DNA from: Typha latifolia
Lineage: Eukaryota > Streptophyta > Magnoliopsida > Poales > Typhaceae
DNA length: 64,000 bases
Reading direction: 5' to 3'
Assembly (NCBI GenBank): GCA_019914945.1
Contig: CM034104.1
Coordinates: 994,501-1,058,500, forward strand
Shown: one piece after another, positions 11,301-26,640 of the stretch
Numbering within the stretch: the first letter of the stretch is position 1
How the letters are laid out: every line of letters begins with the position of its first letter
Made by a program: the position numbers and the translations under genes
The notes under the pieces: model-generated
What the model saw: only the letters and a program-made list of their open reading frames with translations
What the model was told of the DNA's origin: nothing
The model's database searches: none

Positions 11301-14300
11301 TTGATTATTTTTGTAATAAATATACTTGATGATGCATCTTTCTCTCCTTTTGTCAGATATATGTCGAATAGTGATTAATGATTTTATTCTCTAATGTCAG
11401 ATATGTTGTGGAAAGAATGGATGGTGATCTGTGGGAAAAAGTTCTTCTTCCTGATAACGAATATAGAAGACAGCTGATTGATCAAGTTGTTTCTACTGCA
11501 TTACCTGAAAGCAAGAGCCCTGAGCAAGTTTCTGCAGCTGTTAAAGCTTTCATGACTGCTGATCTTCCACATGAACTGATTGAACTTCTTGAAAAGATTG
11601 TGCTTCAGAATTCTGCCTTCAGTGGAAACTTTAATCTGCAGAACCTGCTTATCTTGACAGCCATTAAGGCAGATCCATCTAGAGTCATGGATTACATCAA
11701 CAGATTGGACAACTTTGATGGGCCTGCTGTTGGAGAAGTGGCAGTTGAAGCACAGTTGTATGAGGAAGCTTTTGCCATATTTAAGAAGTTCAACCTAAAC
11801 GTGCAGGCAGTTAATGTCCTTTTAGATAACCTCCAAAGCATAGAGAGAGCTGTAGAATTTGCATTCCGTGTTGAAGAAGAGGCTGTTTGGAGTCAGGTTG
11901 GTAAGGCTCAGTTACGTGAAGGGCTAGTCAGTGATGCCATTGAGTCCTTCATTCGTGCAGATGATGCAACACAATTCCTTGATGTTATTCGGGCTGCTGA
12001 GGATGCAAATGTTTATCACGATTTAGTAAAATATTTATTGATGGTGAGGCAGAAGGCTAAAGAGCCAAAGGTGGATGGTGAACTCATTTATGCATATGCA
12101 AAAATTGATAGACTCGGTGAAATAGAAGAATTCATTCTTATGCCAAATGTTGCTAATCTCCAAAGTGTTGGTGACCGGTTGTTTGATGATGCTCTTTATG
12201 AAGCTGCCAAGATCATATTTGCTTTCATATCTAATTGGGCTAAGCTGGCTTGTACTTTGGTTAAGCTGAGACAGTTCCAAGGTGCAGTGGATGCGGCTCG
12301 CAAAGCAAACAGCTCAAAGACATGGAAAGAGGTTTGTTTTGCTTGTGTCGACGCTGAGGAATTCCGTCTGGCTCAGATATGTGGTTTGAATATTATAATA
12401 CAGGTAAACACTTTTAGCTTCTATACAGATTATCTTTGAAATATTGCTTCTAAGGAACCTTCACCAAAAAAGCTGTCTGAATATGTACATATATATGTTT
12501 TAGGTGGATGACTTAGAAGAGGTCAGCGACTATTATCAGAACAGAGGATGCTTTAATGAGCTGATTTCTCTCATGGAGAGTGGCCTTGGGTTGGAACGTG
12601 CACATATGGGCATCTTTACAGAGTTGGGAGTACTATATGCTAGATATCGACCGGAGAAACTTATGGAGCACATCAAACTTTTCTCAACCCGTCTCAACAT
12701 TCCTAAGCTTATCCGTGTTTGCGATGAGCAACAGCACTGGAAGGAGCTTACTTATCTTTACATACAGTATGACGAGTTTGACAATGCGGCCACTACTATC
12801 ATGAACCATTCTCCAGATGCATGGGATCACATGCAGTTCAAAGATGTTGCCGTCAAAGTTGCAAATGTTGAGCTTTATTACAAGGCAGTGCATTTCTACC
12901 TACAGGAACATCCAGATCTCATTAATGATCTTCTTAATGTGCTTGCCCTTCGTGTGGACCATACACGTGTTGTAGACATAATGCGCAAGGTTTGCATTTC
13001 TTTTAGGTTTCACCTCTTGGGTCCTTTTAGGTGTCTTACTTGGGAAAATGACTGGGAACAAGTTTTTAATTTCTTTGCATCCTGAAAATTACATCTCTAA
13101 TTCTGTTATCGCTCTCTTTTACAAGCTCTTTGTTTCTTGTTTCAGGCTGGTCACTTGCATCTGGTGAAGCCATACATGGTTGCAGTTCAAAGTAACAATG
13201 TGGCTGCTGTTAATGAAGCATTAAACGAAATTTATGTCGAGGAGGAGGACTATGATAGGCTACGGGAATCAGTTGATATGCATGATAACTTTGATCAGAT
13301 AGGCCTTGCACAGAAGGTAAAAGTTTTGCATCTTTAAATTTAAGTTGCATGTACATTTTTTATTCTCCTTACAATTGCATTACCCATGTTCAGATTGAAA
13401 AGCATGAGCTCCTTGAGATGAGGCGGATTGCTGCATATATTTACAAGAAAGCTGGTAGATGGAAGCAATCAATTGCATTGTCCAAGAAAGACAACTTATA
13501 TAAAGATGCCATGGAGACATGCTCCCAGTCCGGTGACCGTGAACTGTCTGAGGACTTGCTTGTTTATTTCATTGAACAGGTACATTCTTAACTCTCATCT
13601 TCCAACTATTGCACTTGTGCGCTATGTTTGGATCAATTTGGTCCATTATAATAATTATACTTGCTGTCTCATTATTTAGTTGGTTGTTAGATACAGAGAG
13701 TAGCTTAGTAATGATGTTGAGTTGAGCAATAATTATATGGTGCAATGTTGGGATCTTAAGAGCTCATAATTTTTTTAAAGGCGAAGTCTAGCCTTTTGCA
13801 GCGTCAGTACGAATTAGCAATCATTTATTAAAGTTGATAAAGAAACTGTTGTTTAGTTGTGCATATTATATGAGGAAGTTGTCAAGGTGCCCTTCTCTTA
13901 GACAGCATTTTGGAATTCCAACTGGATCTGACAATTTCCTGATATTGTATTGCAGGGAAAGAAAGAATGTTTTGCTTCTTGCCTCTTTATTTGTTATGAC
14001 TTGATCCGGCCTGATGTTGCGCTGGAGCTTGCTTGGATGAACAACATGATCGACTTTGCTTTCCCATACCTCTTGCAGGTGAAATTTTACTGTTGTTTTC
14101 ATCTTATTTACATTGAGACCTCTTTATCCAGTGACCTGTATCACTCATCATGCTGAACATCTGGTGTCCTTTCAGTTTATTCGGGAGTACACTAGCAAAG
14201 TAGACGAACTTGTTAAGGATAAGATTGAAGCACAAATTGAAGTGAAAGCCAAAGAGAAAGAAGAGAAGGACATGGTTGCGCAGCAGGTACTTCGACTTTT

Positions 14301-14546
14301 TATTGAGTTGCTTCAGATTTCGATGGCATGTCATGCGTCCTGTGGTATGCACAGTAATAATTGGGCTTGTTTTTGCAGAATATGTATGCACAATTGCTGC
14401 CTCTGGCTTTGCCAGCTCCACCAATGCCTGGTATGGGAGGACCACCACCGGGTATGGGTGGGCCATATGCAGCTCCGCCTCCGATGCCGGGGATGGGGAT
14501 GCCTCCAATGCCACCGTATGGAATGCCTCCTATGGGGACCTACTGA
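2313..14546 (+). CDS. CHC: Clathrin heavy chain, complete, 30 exons
   Basis: This encodes the heavy chain of the clathrin triskelion, the coat of endocytic and trans-Golgi vesicles. Exons: 2313-2357, 2493-2697, 2840-2928, 3034-3112, 3237-3364, 6212-6310, 6414-6522, 6778-6857, 6942-7169, 7256-7321, 7758-7874, 8443-8640, 8753-8869, 9003-9062, 9298-9384, 9500-9583, 9663-9797, 9879-9941, 10014-10118, 10193-10305, 10394-10646, 10800-10936, 11017-11295, 11401-12403, 12504-12989, 13146-13316, 13394-13579, 13956-14078, 14176-14286, 14379-14546. They sum to 1707 aa, matching the roughly 1705 aa of Arabidopsis CHC. The N-terminal beta-propeller begins [15 protein letters not shown]; alpha-solenoid CHCR repeats follow, then a Pro/Met/Gly-rich tail as in other plant heavy chains. 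All introns inspected are GT-AG. The fifth intron (3365-6211) is far longer than the rest and holds a captured gene fragment. Frame is intact throughout, so the gene should be functional. Confidence 0.98.
4168..4820 (-). pseudogene. Captured 5' end of a BAHD acyltransferase gene, broken
   Basis: On the minus strand a TATAAAA-type box (about 4807-4815) is followed by an ATG near 4778 and then BAHD-like reading: [56 protein letters not shown] and HKVAF, ending at a stop at 4168-4170. BAHD enzymes transfer acyl groups from acyl-CoA, and the order of motifs matches the N-terminal half of the family. The copy is dead: it has in-frame stops (one where SDF is expected), at least one frameshift near 4410, an internal 145 bp duplication, and the catalytic HxxxD reads HKVAF. 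The DFGWG half is absent. It lies antisense within the clathrin intron. Confidence 0.8.
4487..4776. repeat. Tandem duplication, unit about 145 bp, two near-identical copies
   Basis: The blocks 4487-4631 and 4632-4776 are almost identical; the segment starting GCGGAGTAGTCATGCG recurs at 4501 and 4646. The duplication covers the N-terminal coding part of the captured BAHD fragment. The near-identity implies a duplication younger than the decay of the fragment itself. Confidence 0.9.
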
Positions 14547-15846
14547 GGCTATTTTCATGTTTTGCTAGCATTTAACTAGAGTCCATGGTATTTGATTACT
14601 TCATGTGTTCTGTGCTGTGAAGGGGTAGTAACCTCGAGTTCATCTCAGCATATAGGTTTATCAGTTGTTCACTTGGTAGCAGGCCATTTTTGTCTACCAT
14701 ATATCAAGGCTGAGCTGACGGTGTATTCTGACTGTATTTTTCAAATGATTAGAGGAAGGTTATGGTTTAACTAGGCGTTTTATGAACTGCGGCCTGATGC
14801 CATTTGTATAGGATCTCATGATATGCGGTGCTGCATATCTGCGTTCTTGAGTTTGTGTATTGGAGAGCTTGATTTTATATCAATATTCTATTATTGTATT
14901 GTTCTACTACCATAGAATATTGGAAGCATAATTGCCTGGAATGTTTTTAAAAAGATCCTTTATATTGAAGGTCGAAATCTTGGTTATGTTCAATCAATGA
15001 TGTTAGACAATTGCTAGCTTGGGTCAGTCACGTTCAGATGGAGTGCTGCCAACTCATTGTACCATCACAGAAATATCTGCCTGCTGGGAATGATGTTTAG
15101 CCGTTTACTTAGGTATGTGCTGTGGGTTTTCAGATGTAACTAGATGTTTCATTCTAGCGAATTGAACTAATTTACGCGAAAGAGGAGGAAAGCATTCATG
15201 AGTTCGTGACATAACAGCTGTTCAGGATGGTGATCTGGATAAATTTATGCTTCAAAATCATACTTTGTTTTGCGTAATTCTGACCGTATATTAGGGGCTA
15301 TAGTTGTATGCGGAGTTGGTATATTTGTACCCTAATTCGTTAATTTGTAGAATAAGATCCAATTTTAGAAGAAGTATTCTAATTTTTAATTCCAGTTGAA
15401 AATAGTTAATACTAATATGAATTATTCTATTATTTAGTTGATTATTAGTGTAGAGAGTAACAAATTAAATTTATTGTGACAAAATTGATATTAAAGTAAT
15501 GAAAAGTAGTGAATTTGTATTGGGAATTGGTGATATTTTAAATTAAATAACAAAAATACTATTGATTAGATGTAAAATAGGAGTAGTAATTAGCTATTGT
15601 CTAATCTAGGAACATAATAGTAATTATGAATTGTTATTCTTTTTTTTTTAAAAAGATGTATAAAATAAGAGGGGAAAGAATGTATTAATATATCAGAAGA
15701 AATTTGTTTAGTTACTTTAAAAGAAGCTATTTCTATTCCAGAAATAAACAGGAAAAAAAAAAGACTATTTATATTCCACAAATAAACAGGGGAGATTAGC
15801 TAAAAAATTACTATATAGAAATATGATTTATTTATCGAAACCAAAA
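14547..15846. other. Clathrin 3'UTR and intergenic DNA
   Basis: The first few hundred bases are clathrin 3'UTR and flank. From about 15350 the sequence becomes strongly AT-rich up to the tRNA gene. I see no coding or RNA gene in it. Confidence 0.6.
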
Positions 15847-15917
15847 GTGGCTGTAGTTTAGTGGTTAGAATTCCACGTTGTGGCCGTGGAGACCTGGGCT
15901 CGAATCCCAGCAGCCAC
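15847..15917 (+). tRNA. trnH-GUG: tRNA-His (anticodon GTG)
   Basis: The 7-bp acceptor stem GTGGCTG/CAGCCAC is perfect. The anticodon stem CCACG/CGTGG closes the loop TTGTGGC, with anticodon GTG at 15880-15882. The T arm CTGGG-CTCGAAT-CCCAG contains the B box. A CAA-rich stretch and AT-rich DNA upstream suit a plant Pol III tRNA gene. There is no intron and no encoded CCA. Confidence 0.97.
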
Positions 15918-15922
15918 ACTCC

Positions 15923-15928
15923 TTTTTT
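15923..15928 (+). terminator. Pol III T-run terminator of tRNA-His
   Basis: Six T residues start 5 bp after the tRNA 3' end, with another T-run shortly after. Confidence 0.85.
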
Positions 15929-16467
15929 CCCTTTTGTTTTTTTGGTCTATTCAGGTGATATTCTACAGCTTGCCTTAATATTCCGAATGGTAGGTAGACT
16001 AATAAAACTCATTTGCTACTCTACTTAAAACGAGAAGTTCTTATCCCTCGTGTGCTGCTTTGTGAGCAGGAAGTGAGTAGCTAGGCAGCTATAAGAACTG
16101 ACAATGATGATACTAATCGTATATTGACATGTAGCTCAGACAACTTTAGTACGATACCAAGATGTTAATTAATTAATTATGTTCCATTAAGCTGATCATG
16201 CGTTATCACGAAAAGTACGTAACAATCGAGTATTGTTTCTTGAGATGCAATGTTAACATAAACAAGCAATCACAGACACACTGGTATATATCCATGGAAG
16301 AAGTAGCAACTTACACTTGATACACCAAAATCAAGCTACCACTTTTTTTCTTCCCCCACCCCTCCAACCCCACCATTAATTAGATCTCCATATATGGGTA
16401 ATGATGCTAGAAAACATCTATATCATGATCACAATAATATCTAGCACATACGTATAACATCTAATAA

Positions 16468-17061
16468 TTAAGCAAGATTTGGCAGCATCTCCTCATCTTG
16501 GTGGTAGTAACAAGGCAAAGGAGGAAGAGGGTGTGGTGGTGTAAGTGGCATCGAATAGCTCACCATCTCCTGAGGGTGAGGCTGAGGAGGAGGAACAAAC
16601 ATCTGAGAAGAAGCAAAGCTACTACCACTGCCACTAGTGCCACTACCGTGATAACCACATGCAGTGCTTGGATGGCCGTATGATGAGGCATGGCATGGGT
16701 CATCCATGGGGAGCATCAATGCAGCTTGGTGCAGCCATATCTGCGTCTTAAGGAACTTCACATAGTGGATGGCCTCCTCTAGCATTGAGACTGTGTCCAT
16801 TTTACTCCCCCCAGGAACCAAACTCTTCAAGATCCTGAAACGATCACTGATCCGGTGCCGCCGCTGCCGCGCCGCCACGCTCTGCGGGTCAGTCGAGAGC
16901 TTCACACGCGTCCCCCTCTTCCCACCCCTCCTCTTCTCCGGAGGCGACGAGGGCGGAAGAGGAAGAGGGAGAGGAGGAGATGGAGCATTTTGGTGGTATT
17001 GGAAGTTGTTGTAGGAGTAGTCCATGAGCCCAATACTGTGTTGGTCTCCAAATGGGTTCAT
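16468..17061 (-). CDS. bHLH transcription factor, LAX PANICLE1/BARREN STALK1 type (subgroup VIIIb)
   Basis: This is a single-exon gene of 197 aa. The bHLH domain (residues about 55-110) reads [20 protein letters not shown], then [20 protein letters not shown] and [13 protein letters not shown], closely like rice LAX1, maize BA1 and Arabidopsis ROX, which control axillary meristem formation. The basic region has Ala where E-box-binding bHLHs have the key Glu, as is usual in VIIIb, so it may bind DNA atypically or through partners. The rest is low complexity: Pro-rich around residues 28-42 and Ser/Gly- and Pro-rich at the C-terminus. The start chosen is the first Met; a second Met at residue 13 is an alternative (see the TATA box at 17090). 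Confidence 0.9.
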   Translation of the reverse strand: MNPFGDQHSIGLMDYSYNNFQYHQNAPSPPLPLPLPPSSPPEKRRGGKRGTRVKLSTDPQSVAARQRRHRISDRFRILKSLVPGGSKMDTVSMLEEAIHYVKFLKTQIWLHQAALMLPMDDPCHASSYGHPSTACGYHGSGTSGSGSSFASSQMFVPPPQPHPQEMVSYSMPLTPPHPLPPLPCYYHQDEEMLPNLA

Positions 17062-17089
17062 GGGTATAGTGGAGCATATAGACTTGGCC

Positions 17090-17096
17090 TTATATA
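17090..17096 (-). promoter_or_regulatory. TATA box of the bHLH gene
   Basis: CTATATAAGG is read on the minus strand, only about 30 bp before the first ATG. A TSS 25-35 bp downstream would fall almost on that ATG. Confidence 0.55.
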
Positions 17097-17175
17097 GAGG
17101 AAAGGTGAGGAAAAAGTCGTAAAGATGAGAGTCCTTTCTTTGGGTTTCTTTGGGAGAGGATGGGTGGGGGGGTTT

Positions 17176-17199
17176 TTAGGGTTAGGGTTAGGGTTAGGG
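17176..17199. repeat. Four TTAGGG units (CCCTAA on the bHLH strand)
   Basis: This is a short interstitial telomere-like array about 115 bp upstream of the bHLH ATG. On the gene strand it ends CCCTAAAAACC and resembles a telo-box array. The unit is TTAGGG rather than the common plant TTTAGGG. Confidence 0.85.
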
Positions 17200-18802
17200 G
17201 AGGAGGGAGTAGGAGGAAGGAGACGTACGAGTTGTTGTAGTGTTATATATTATATATATATATAAAATTATCTTTAGTTTCTTATTAAAAACTTAATAGT
17301 GATATGAAGTGTGATATGATTTGATATCCAGGGCTCGAGTTTTCATTCATATGTACGGCCGACGAACCCACAGCCACAAATGTGAAGGCTACACAGAGAA
17401 TAGAAGCTTAGGTCTCGTCTTATCTTTCACAAATCATGCAATTTTATTGTGGGCCATTTGCACCAAAAAAAACTCTCTTGTTATAATATTTGCTCATTTG
17501 TGCCTTTTAATCTTCAAATACTAAATTTGGATTTTTTTTTACTTACTTATCTGATTATTATTGAAAGTCTATATTTATATACTCTCTTTACCTATAATTT
17601 ACATAAATAATATATACTATTTTTTTTTACTTAAATTTAGATACATACCTTAGTTAAATTAAAATCATACTTCCGAAAATATAATTTAAAATTTTAAGAA
17701 GCTTAAAACTATCGGTACCATAACTAACTAAAAGACTTCCATACAAATTTACCTAATTTTTATTAATGAAAAAATATTATTTCAAAACTTGTTAGTTATA
17801 ATCGGATGAATATATATAACAAGTTGATTGAATAATTTTTTTTTTTGAAATTATTATGCAATGGATCAAGGATGTATATTATAATTTTAATAAAACTAAC
17901 ACTAAATCAATCATAAGAAGACGACTAAACTTACAATTTTAGCTCCAAAAATCTATGTAGTAGTAGACCATACCGCGGCAGTGGTAGATAAACTGTTAAA
18001 ATTAAATACCTCTTCTTTTAACAAAATACCGTAGTATTTTGTACGACTACGACTGAAGAACTCGTACGGAAGATTAAAGAGCTTATCGATCCGGAGCAAG
18101 AAAGGAAGGAAGAAAATTAGAACGTACGGCAAGTCTTCTCTATTGCCTCGGGATTCAGCAAGCGAAGAGGGAGAGTGAGTCGTCACACAGAAAGATTGTC
18201 CTCCTTTTCCAAACAAAAGAATGTTAGAAAGATTGAAAACCCCCCCGTCAACTCATAGAAAGATTGAACCACACCACCAGACACCAGTTCCTCTTCCTTT
18301 TTTATAAACTCTTTTTTTTTATTTTTACCCTTTATTTTTTGTAAACAAATAACCTCCTACTCGTTTTTATAGGTTTTTATTATGAAAACAAAAACTATTC
18401 GCAAATTGAAAAATCTATCCTCGATCATAGGTATAATTCAGAGTGTTCTCTATGCTTTTCATTTCATTAATGTGTGAAAATTAAGGGGGAAAAATGAGAG
18501 AACTTTTTGTCAGGAAAAAGAAAGAAAAAAAGGAGGAGTTGACTTTAAAATTGTTTAAAAGAAGGTGGCCTTTTCCTTTTTATATATATAATATGATTAA
18601 AATGTAGGAGGGTATATGGAAAAAAAAAATCTTTGCTACATATTCAAATTAATTTAATATTATCAGAGTTAGGACTGAAAGCTAGGAAGGATAGTAAAAG
18701 GGACGGACAGAGATCACGAAATTAAAAGAGGGAGCAGTGAGGAGAGAAAAGAGTGATGTGTGATGGATGTAACGCATTGATTGGATTTGGCTTCTGGTGT
18801 GA

Positions 18803-18898
18803 TGCTGCTGCTGCTGCTGCTGCTGCTCTGCTGCTGTCTTCCTTTAGTTTTAGTTTTAGTTTTAGTTTTAGTGCATATATATATATATATATATATAA
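18803..18898. repeat. Compound microsatellite: (GCT)n, (TTTTAG)n, (AT)n
   Basis: About eleven GCT units with one interruption, then five TTTTAG-type units, then about eleven AT units lie almost back to back. Confidence 0.9.
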
Positions 18899-18930
18899 TG
18901 TATTAAGAGTAGTTGGGTTGTTGCCACTTG

Positions 18931-19011
18931 CCATTTCATTTCATTTCATTTCAGATCACACTCACACTCACACTCACACTCACACTCACACTCACACTCA
19001 CACTCACACTC
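18931..19011. repeat. (CATTT)n and (CTCACA)n tandem repeats
   Basis: Four CATTT units (about 18931-18952) are followed by about nine CTCACA hexamers (18955-19011). Confidence 0.9.
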
Positions 19012-20133
19012 GTGTTGGGTCACGCACACGTGCATCTATCTATGTACCAGACGGATTACTTACCTGCAGTCTAAGCGTGCAGGAATTATCCTGCAACCAA
19101 CCACTCACTTGACAATCGACAATTGAAGCAAAAGACTTTACCGAGAGTTTGTAAGTATTTTGCCGTTCACCTGTGAGTTCATGAGATATGTTCTAACTTT
19201 AAATAATTATTATGAGAAAATATATTTGGTAGTCGGTGGTGACGGCTTGGCTCGGCAGTGCGATTGATTTGGAGGAGTAACTCAGCAGTATAATAACTTG
19301 GAGCAATGTCTTTACGATATTTAGTTCGAAACAATAATTTAACGACGCACATGACTTGAATTCTAAATTAGGTGGCTTAGTATATTAGCACACAAAAAAA
19401 ACACTTGATAATAGCTTAGTTTCTTTATATAAAAGAGGATTGACTCTTAGTCCAGTCCATATCAAATCTTTAGGCTCTTAGACTGAAAATGCTTATATCA
19501 TAGAGATGCCATTACAATAAATTATGGTAAAAAAGAAAGACATTATATGAATATTTCCAACCCCCACTCCCCCGTTGTTCCTAACAAACGACTAAATAAG
19601 CAGTCTTGGTTGTTTTAGTATATTTATTATTGCCTATCTGTTTAGATGGTAGTTTACTGTGTTACTTCTTTGTATTTACTGCTATCTGATGATAGAGCAA
19701 AGGTGTTTGTTTCCAAGAAAAGTGTTTGGTAATGAAGCTAAGCCTCAGGGTCTTTTATTAAAAATGAAAAGAAAAGTAAGCAGTCTTCTTTAGAAAATTG
19801 TCTTAGATAATTATTGTTCTCAAGAGGCAGCGAACTGTGGTATTGATAGACTACTAGCTCAATGAGTTAAGCAAAGCCTAACAATTCGATTAAACATCGA
19901 AAATGATGAGCAGTAATAAATGCTTTTGTGAACATAGAAACTAAAATATGATAACAGAAACACCAAGTATCCATAAATAAAGCTAAATTTGTCAACATAA
20001 ACTAGCAAACAAGGATAGCATCATCAAGTTCTCCACAAAAATAGAAGAAACAAAAAGTTCCGGATTAAGTATTTCACTAAACCCTCCCTCTTATCAACCA
20101 GACTACATCAACTGGAAACAGATTTATCTGAGT

Positions 20134-23335
<3,202 letters not shown>

Positions 23336-25838
23336 ATGGAAGATTCATCTGATTTCACCTTTTGCAAGGCATGATGAATTCTCTTTCATCATAAAAGGCT
23401 TGTTAAATTGATCTATTGTACTTAATGTTTTACAGTGCTGTTAATCGATAGATTAATTAAACATTGTTTAGATGTAACTTGCTTAAGTTTAAGTCATGTT
23501 AATTTGATCTAAATTTATCCTAATCTGAATGTTGAAGAGGAATATGCTTCTTGTTTAAGCTCATCTCCTGTGATTGTTAACTGTATGTTGAAACTCAACC
23601 CACCCTCTAGACTTCTACATATCATCACCGGAGAACTTGTTCAAACTTACTTGGCCAATTTGGAAGGAACTGTACTTGTTGTGAAATATGTAAATTAAAA
23701 TTACTCTCCTTTGTTTTTTATATTAAAATGAACTAAATGGTACTGAAGTAATGAGTTTCAAACTTTCAATGCCCGAAAAATGGCCAGCATATATCAATTA
23801 GCCAACTGATCTCTATGAATCTCCCAATTGCACCATGGAATCCAAGTGGTTGACATAATGCACATTCTAAATAAATGGTTCTGCACTGTAGTGTTTTATA
23901 TTAGCTTATATAGAAAACTTGTACATTAACATTTGTGTGTTCCGTGGTCTGAATCTAACAAGAAATCCAAGTCTATTATTGCTTTCTGTTAGGTTACCTA
24001 TTTTCCTAATAGTTTTAAGTATAATCATCTGTAGGTTAGTGCACAAGTGGATGATGATTATTTGGAGTCTCCTAAAGCTATCCCCGCAATTAAAAGTATG
24101 ACACTCGAAGACAAACAAACAGATGGAGTTGGTCTTGGTAAGACTGAGAATGTGAATGGAGATAATAATCCCCCCAGAAATGCAGAAGTAAAAGATGAAG
24201 GTTCAAGTTTGCTAAGTAAAAATTTCAGCAATATCCTGCCACTGGATTCTAAACTAAGTATATCAATGACACCAAGTTCGTTGCAGAAACTTCACAAACA
24301 GTTGCTGGGCCATCTCGGCAGAAGCCTCTAATGAAGAAGTCTGTAGTGCGAGCGAAGGTTCCCTTCGAAAAAGGGTATAGCCAGATGGACTGGATAAAGC
24401 TCACTAATACTAATCCTGACCTTGCAGGTAGTTTATTATTTCTTCAAAAATGCTAGTGCTTGATATTTAACAGTAGTTAGTTTTAAGATGGACAGTGATG
24501 ATGATAGCAGAAAGCAACTACATCATATGCTAGTGCAATGGTAAATCTAGATGAGGATTCATCTTTTTTTTCTTTTTTCTTTTCATGGACTGGTCATTCA
24601 TTAGTTATGCAGTTTTTATCTCCTTTAGTCAGCATCTAATTATGTGTCTGTTAGTTAGCAATAAGCATCAAAATAATATCCTGGCATGCATCATACCATT
24701 TTTACATTTTTTTTGACAGAGCTTAAGGGGAGGTCAAATCGAAGGTTGATTTCTATAGATGAAGTTAAACAACATAAGACTGAAGGTTCTGTCTGGACAG
24801 TTCTGAAAGGTCGCGTCTATAATATTTCTCCATACATGAAATTTCATCCTGGAGGTATGCGTAATGCTAAATCTTGATTCTGACTTCCTATCATGTGCCA
24901 TGCTGGTCTTATCCTGCTTTTTAAGCACTTTGTGTTTGCAGAAATATTTCTATCTCCTTTGCCACTGATATTGATTTTGTATCTGATGTTCAAGACAACA
25001 ACTTTGCCTTTTGCTTCTGGAATAGTTGTGCAAGAGCTTATAACAATTGCTAGGCCAGAGATCTTGGTCATTTGATCAATCTGTTATTTTCTTCTAATTT
25101 CTATGGTTGAATATATCTCTAGTTTTATCGATTAACTGATGAGATATCCTTCTCTATTACCTCTGGAATGTTGCTCATATCCAGTTGGCCAGCACAATCG
25201 GTCATGCTGTTTTTAGCATTTTGATTTTTCTTTAAGAAGGAGAGTACCCTGATCAGTATAGTATTCTACTTCTCTGCAGACTAGCGCAATGCTGTTTTTA
25301 GCATTTTGATTTTGATTTTTTTTAAAAAATACCCTTAGCGGGATAGTATTCTACTTCTCTACAGACTTAATGAGGAGACATAGGACATTATATCGTGCTA
25401 AAATGGGATTTACTTAGCAATTGATTCTTTTTTCATATTTTCATGAAAAACACATTTATTAGGTCTCTTCTTCATTTATTATCTCAGTAGTGTCATTTAA
25501 TTTATGCTTACTCACAGGGAAGCTCCTTAAATGACTAAATTTGCAGGTGTTGATATGCTTATGAAGGCTGCTGGGAAAGATTGCACTGCTTTATTCAGTA
25601 TCCTTTTAAGTCTTCACAACTTATTTTATGATGCTTAAATAGACAAATGATGGTTAATGAAGAAGTAAAACAGATCTCAAGGCACCTAATTCTTGCTGAA
25701 TAGGGTCTAAAGTTCGTGAACATCATTATTTGTGACAGATTCATTTTCCTTAATTACTTCCTAGATAAATATCATGCTTGGGTGAATGCCGAATTCCTGC
25801 TGGAGAAGTGCCTTGTTGGTGTTTTAGATGTTAACTAA
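23336..25838 (+). CDS. RLF: Cytochrome b5 domain protein, RLF-like (REDUCED LATERAL ROOT FORMATION)
   Basis: This is a soluble cytochrome b5-domain protein; Arabidopsis RLF is needed for lateral root initiation. Deduced exons: 23336-23368, 24035-24200, 24287-24427, 24720-24854, 25547-25597, 25765-25838, giving 199 aa in frame. The N-terminus [11 protein letters not shown] matches RLF; the conserved block [16 protein letters not shown] precedes the heme domain. Both heme-ligand histidines are present (HPGG and KYHAW). Two points rest on my splice model. Intron 1 starts with GC, not GT. Also an 86 bp intron (24201-24286) is needed to keep frame; if retained, a stop follows at 24329-24331. No membrane anchor is seen. 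Confidence 0.88.
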
Positions 25839-26640
25839 AGAACTTGAAGCACCTTCTGCTGGAAATATTTTTTTCCTCACCGCGAGTGTTGTGCTCCATT
25901 AGGTGACCTTATGACATGATTATTGCCTCCACTTGTATACAAGGCACCATACTTTGAAAGTACCAAGAATTGATATTAAAACATTCTTTTTGTACAAGTG
26001 CATCAAATGATCAAATACTATTCTAGCTTTATTAATAAGAGTGGATGCTGAAGAGGGTGCTTGCTTGACTAATTAATAACAAATGATGGGCTTTGCTTTC
26101 GCAAACTACTTTTGTTAGACTGTCATAATCTCACAAACATGATAGAGCATTCTGTGCGTATTTGTCACCACGTGTTCATTGCTTAAGACTACTAATGGAA
26201 GTTGAACTTGAGCTCTAGTAGACTATTAATGGAGGTCTAATGTGAACGAAACAAGTGTAAAGAGTAAACCAGCTCTTTAACCCCCATGCAGGCAGATGAA
26301 TTCCATGTAAACCTTGCCTTTTTTTTCTCTCTCTCTATGGAGTACTCTATGTGCTCCTTTCTTTTGTGAGTTGATGGATTAGCCAATAGACTATGGAAGC
26401 TGACATGTCAACCATTAAGTCCTTCAAACTTTTGTTCTCATTAAATCCTAAAAGAAAATAAAATTGTGCATATATCTTTATTTATTTATTTGATGGAGAT
26501 AATAAATAAAGTCATTAATTCGTTTAGAAATTTATGACAAAGCTGAAAGTGGATGGAGAAGTTCATGGCACACAGAAGAATGGTTGCATTCCAAATTCCA
26601 ACTTCCACATGAACAACAGCAGCTGAGTCAACCTCTCGAG
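25839..26640. other. RLF-like 3'UTR and intergenic DNA
   Basis: This is the region between the RLF-like stop and the stop of the convergent HLS1-like gene. It is AT-rich and I see no gene in it. Confidence 0.6.

Larger units (their letters stand above)
17200..20133. other. Gene-free, AT-rich and microsatellite-rich region
   Basis: I find no supportable gene here. The ORFs at 17953-18216 and 18722-19112 are low complexity or repeat-driven. The main contents are the simple-sequence cluster at 18803-19011 and AT-rich DNA. Confidence 0.6.

Noticed and set aside
16855..17097. Plus-strand ORFs opposite the bHLH gene
   Set aside because: Arg/Pro-rich shadows of the bHLH coding sequence.
18722..19112. 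ORFs of 70 and 119 aa across 18.7-19.1 kb
   Set aside because: Composed of translated microsatellites (poly-Ala, Ser-Phe, Tyr-Ile and Thr-His runs).
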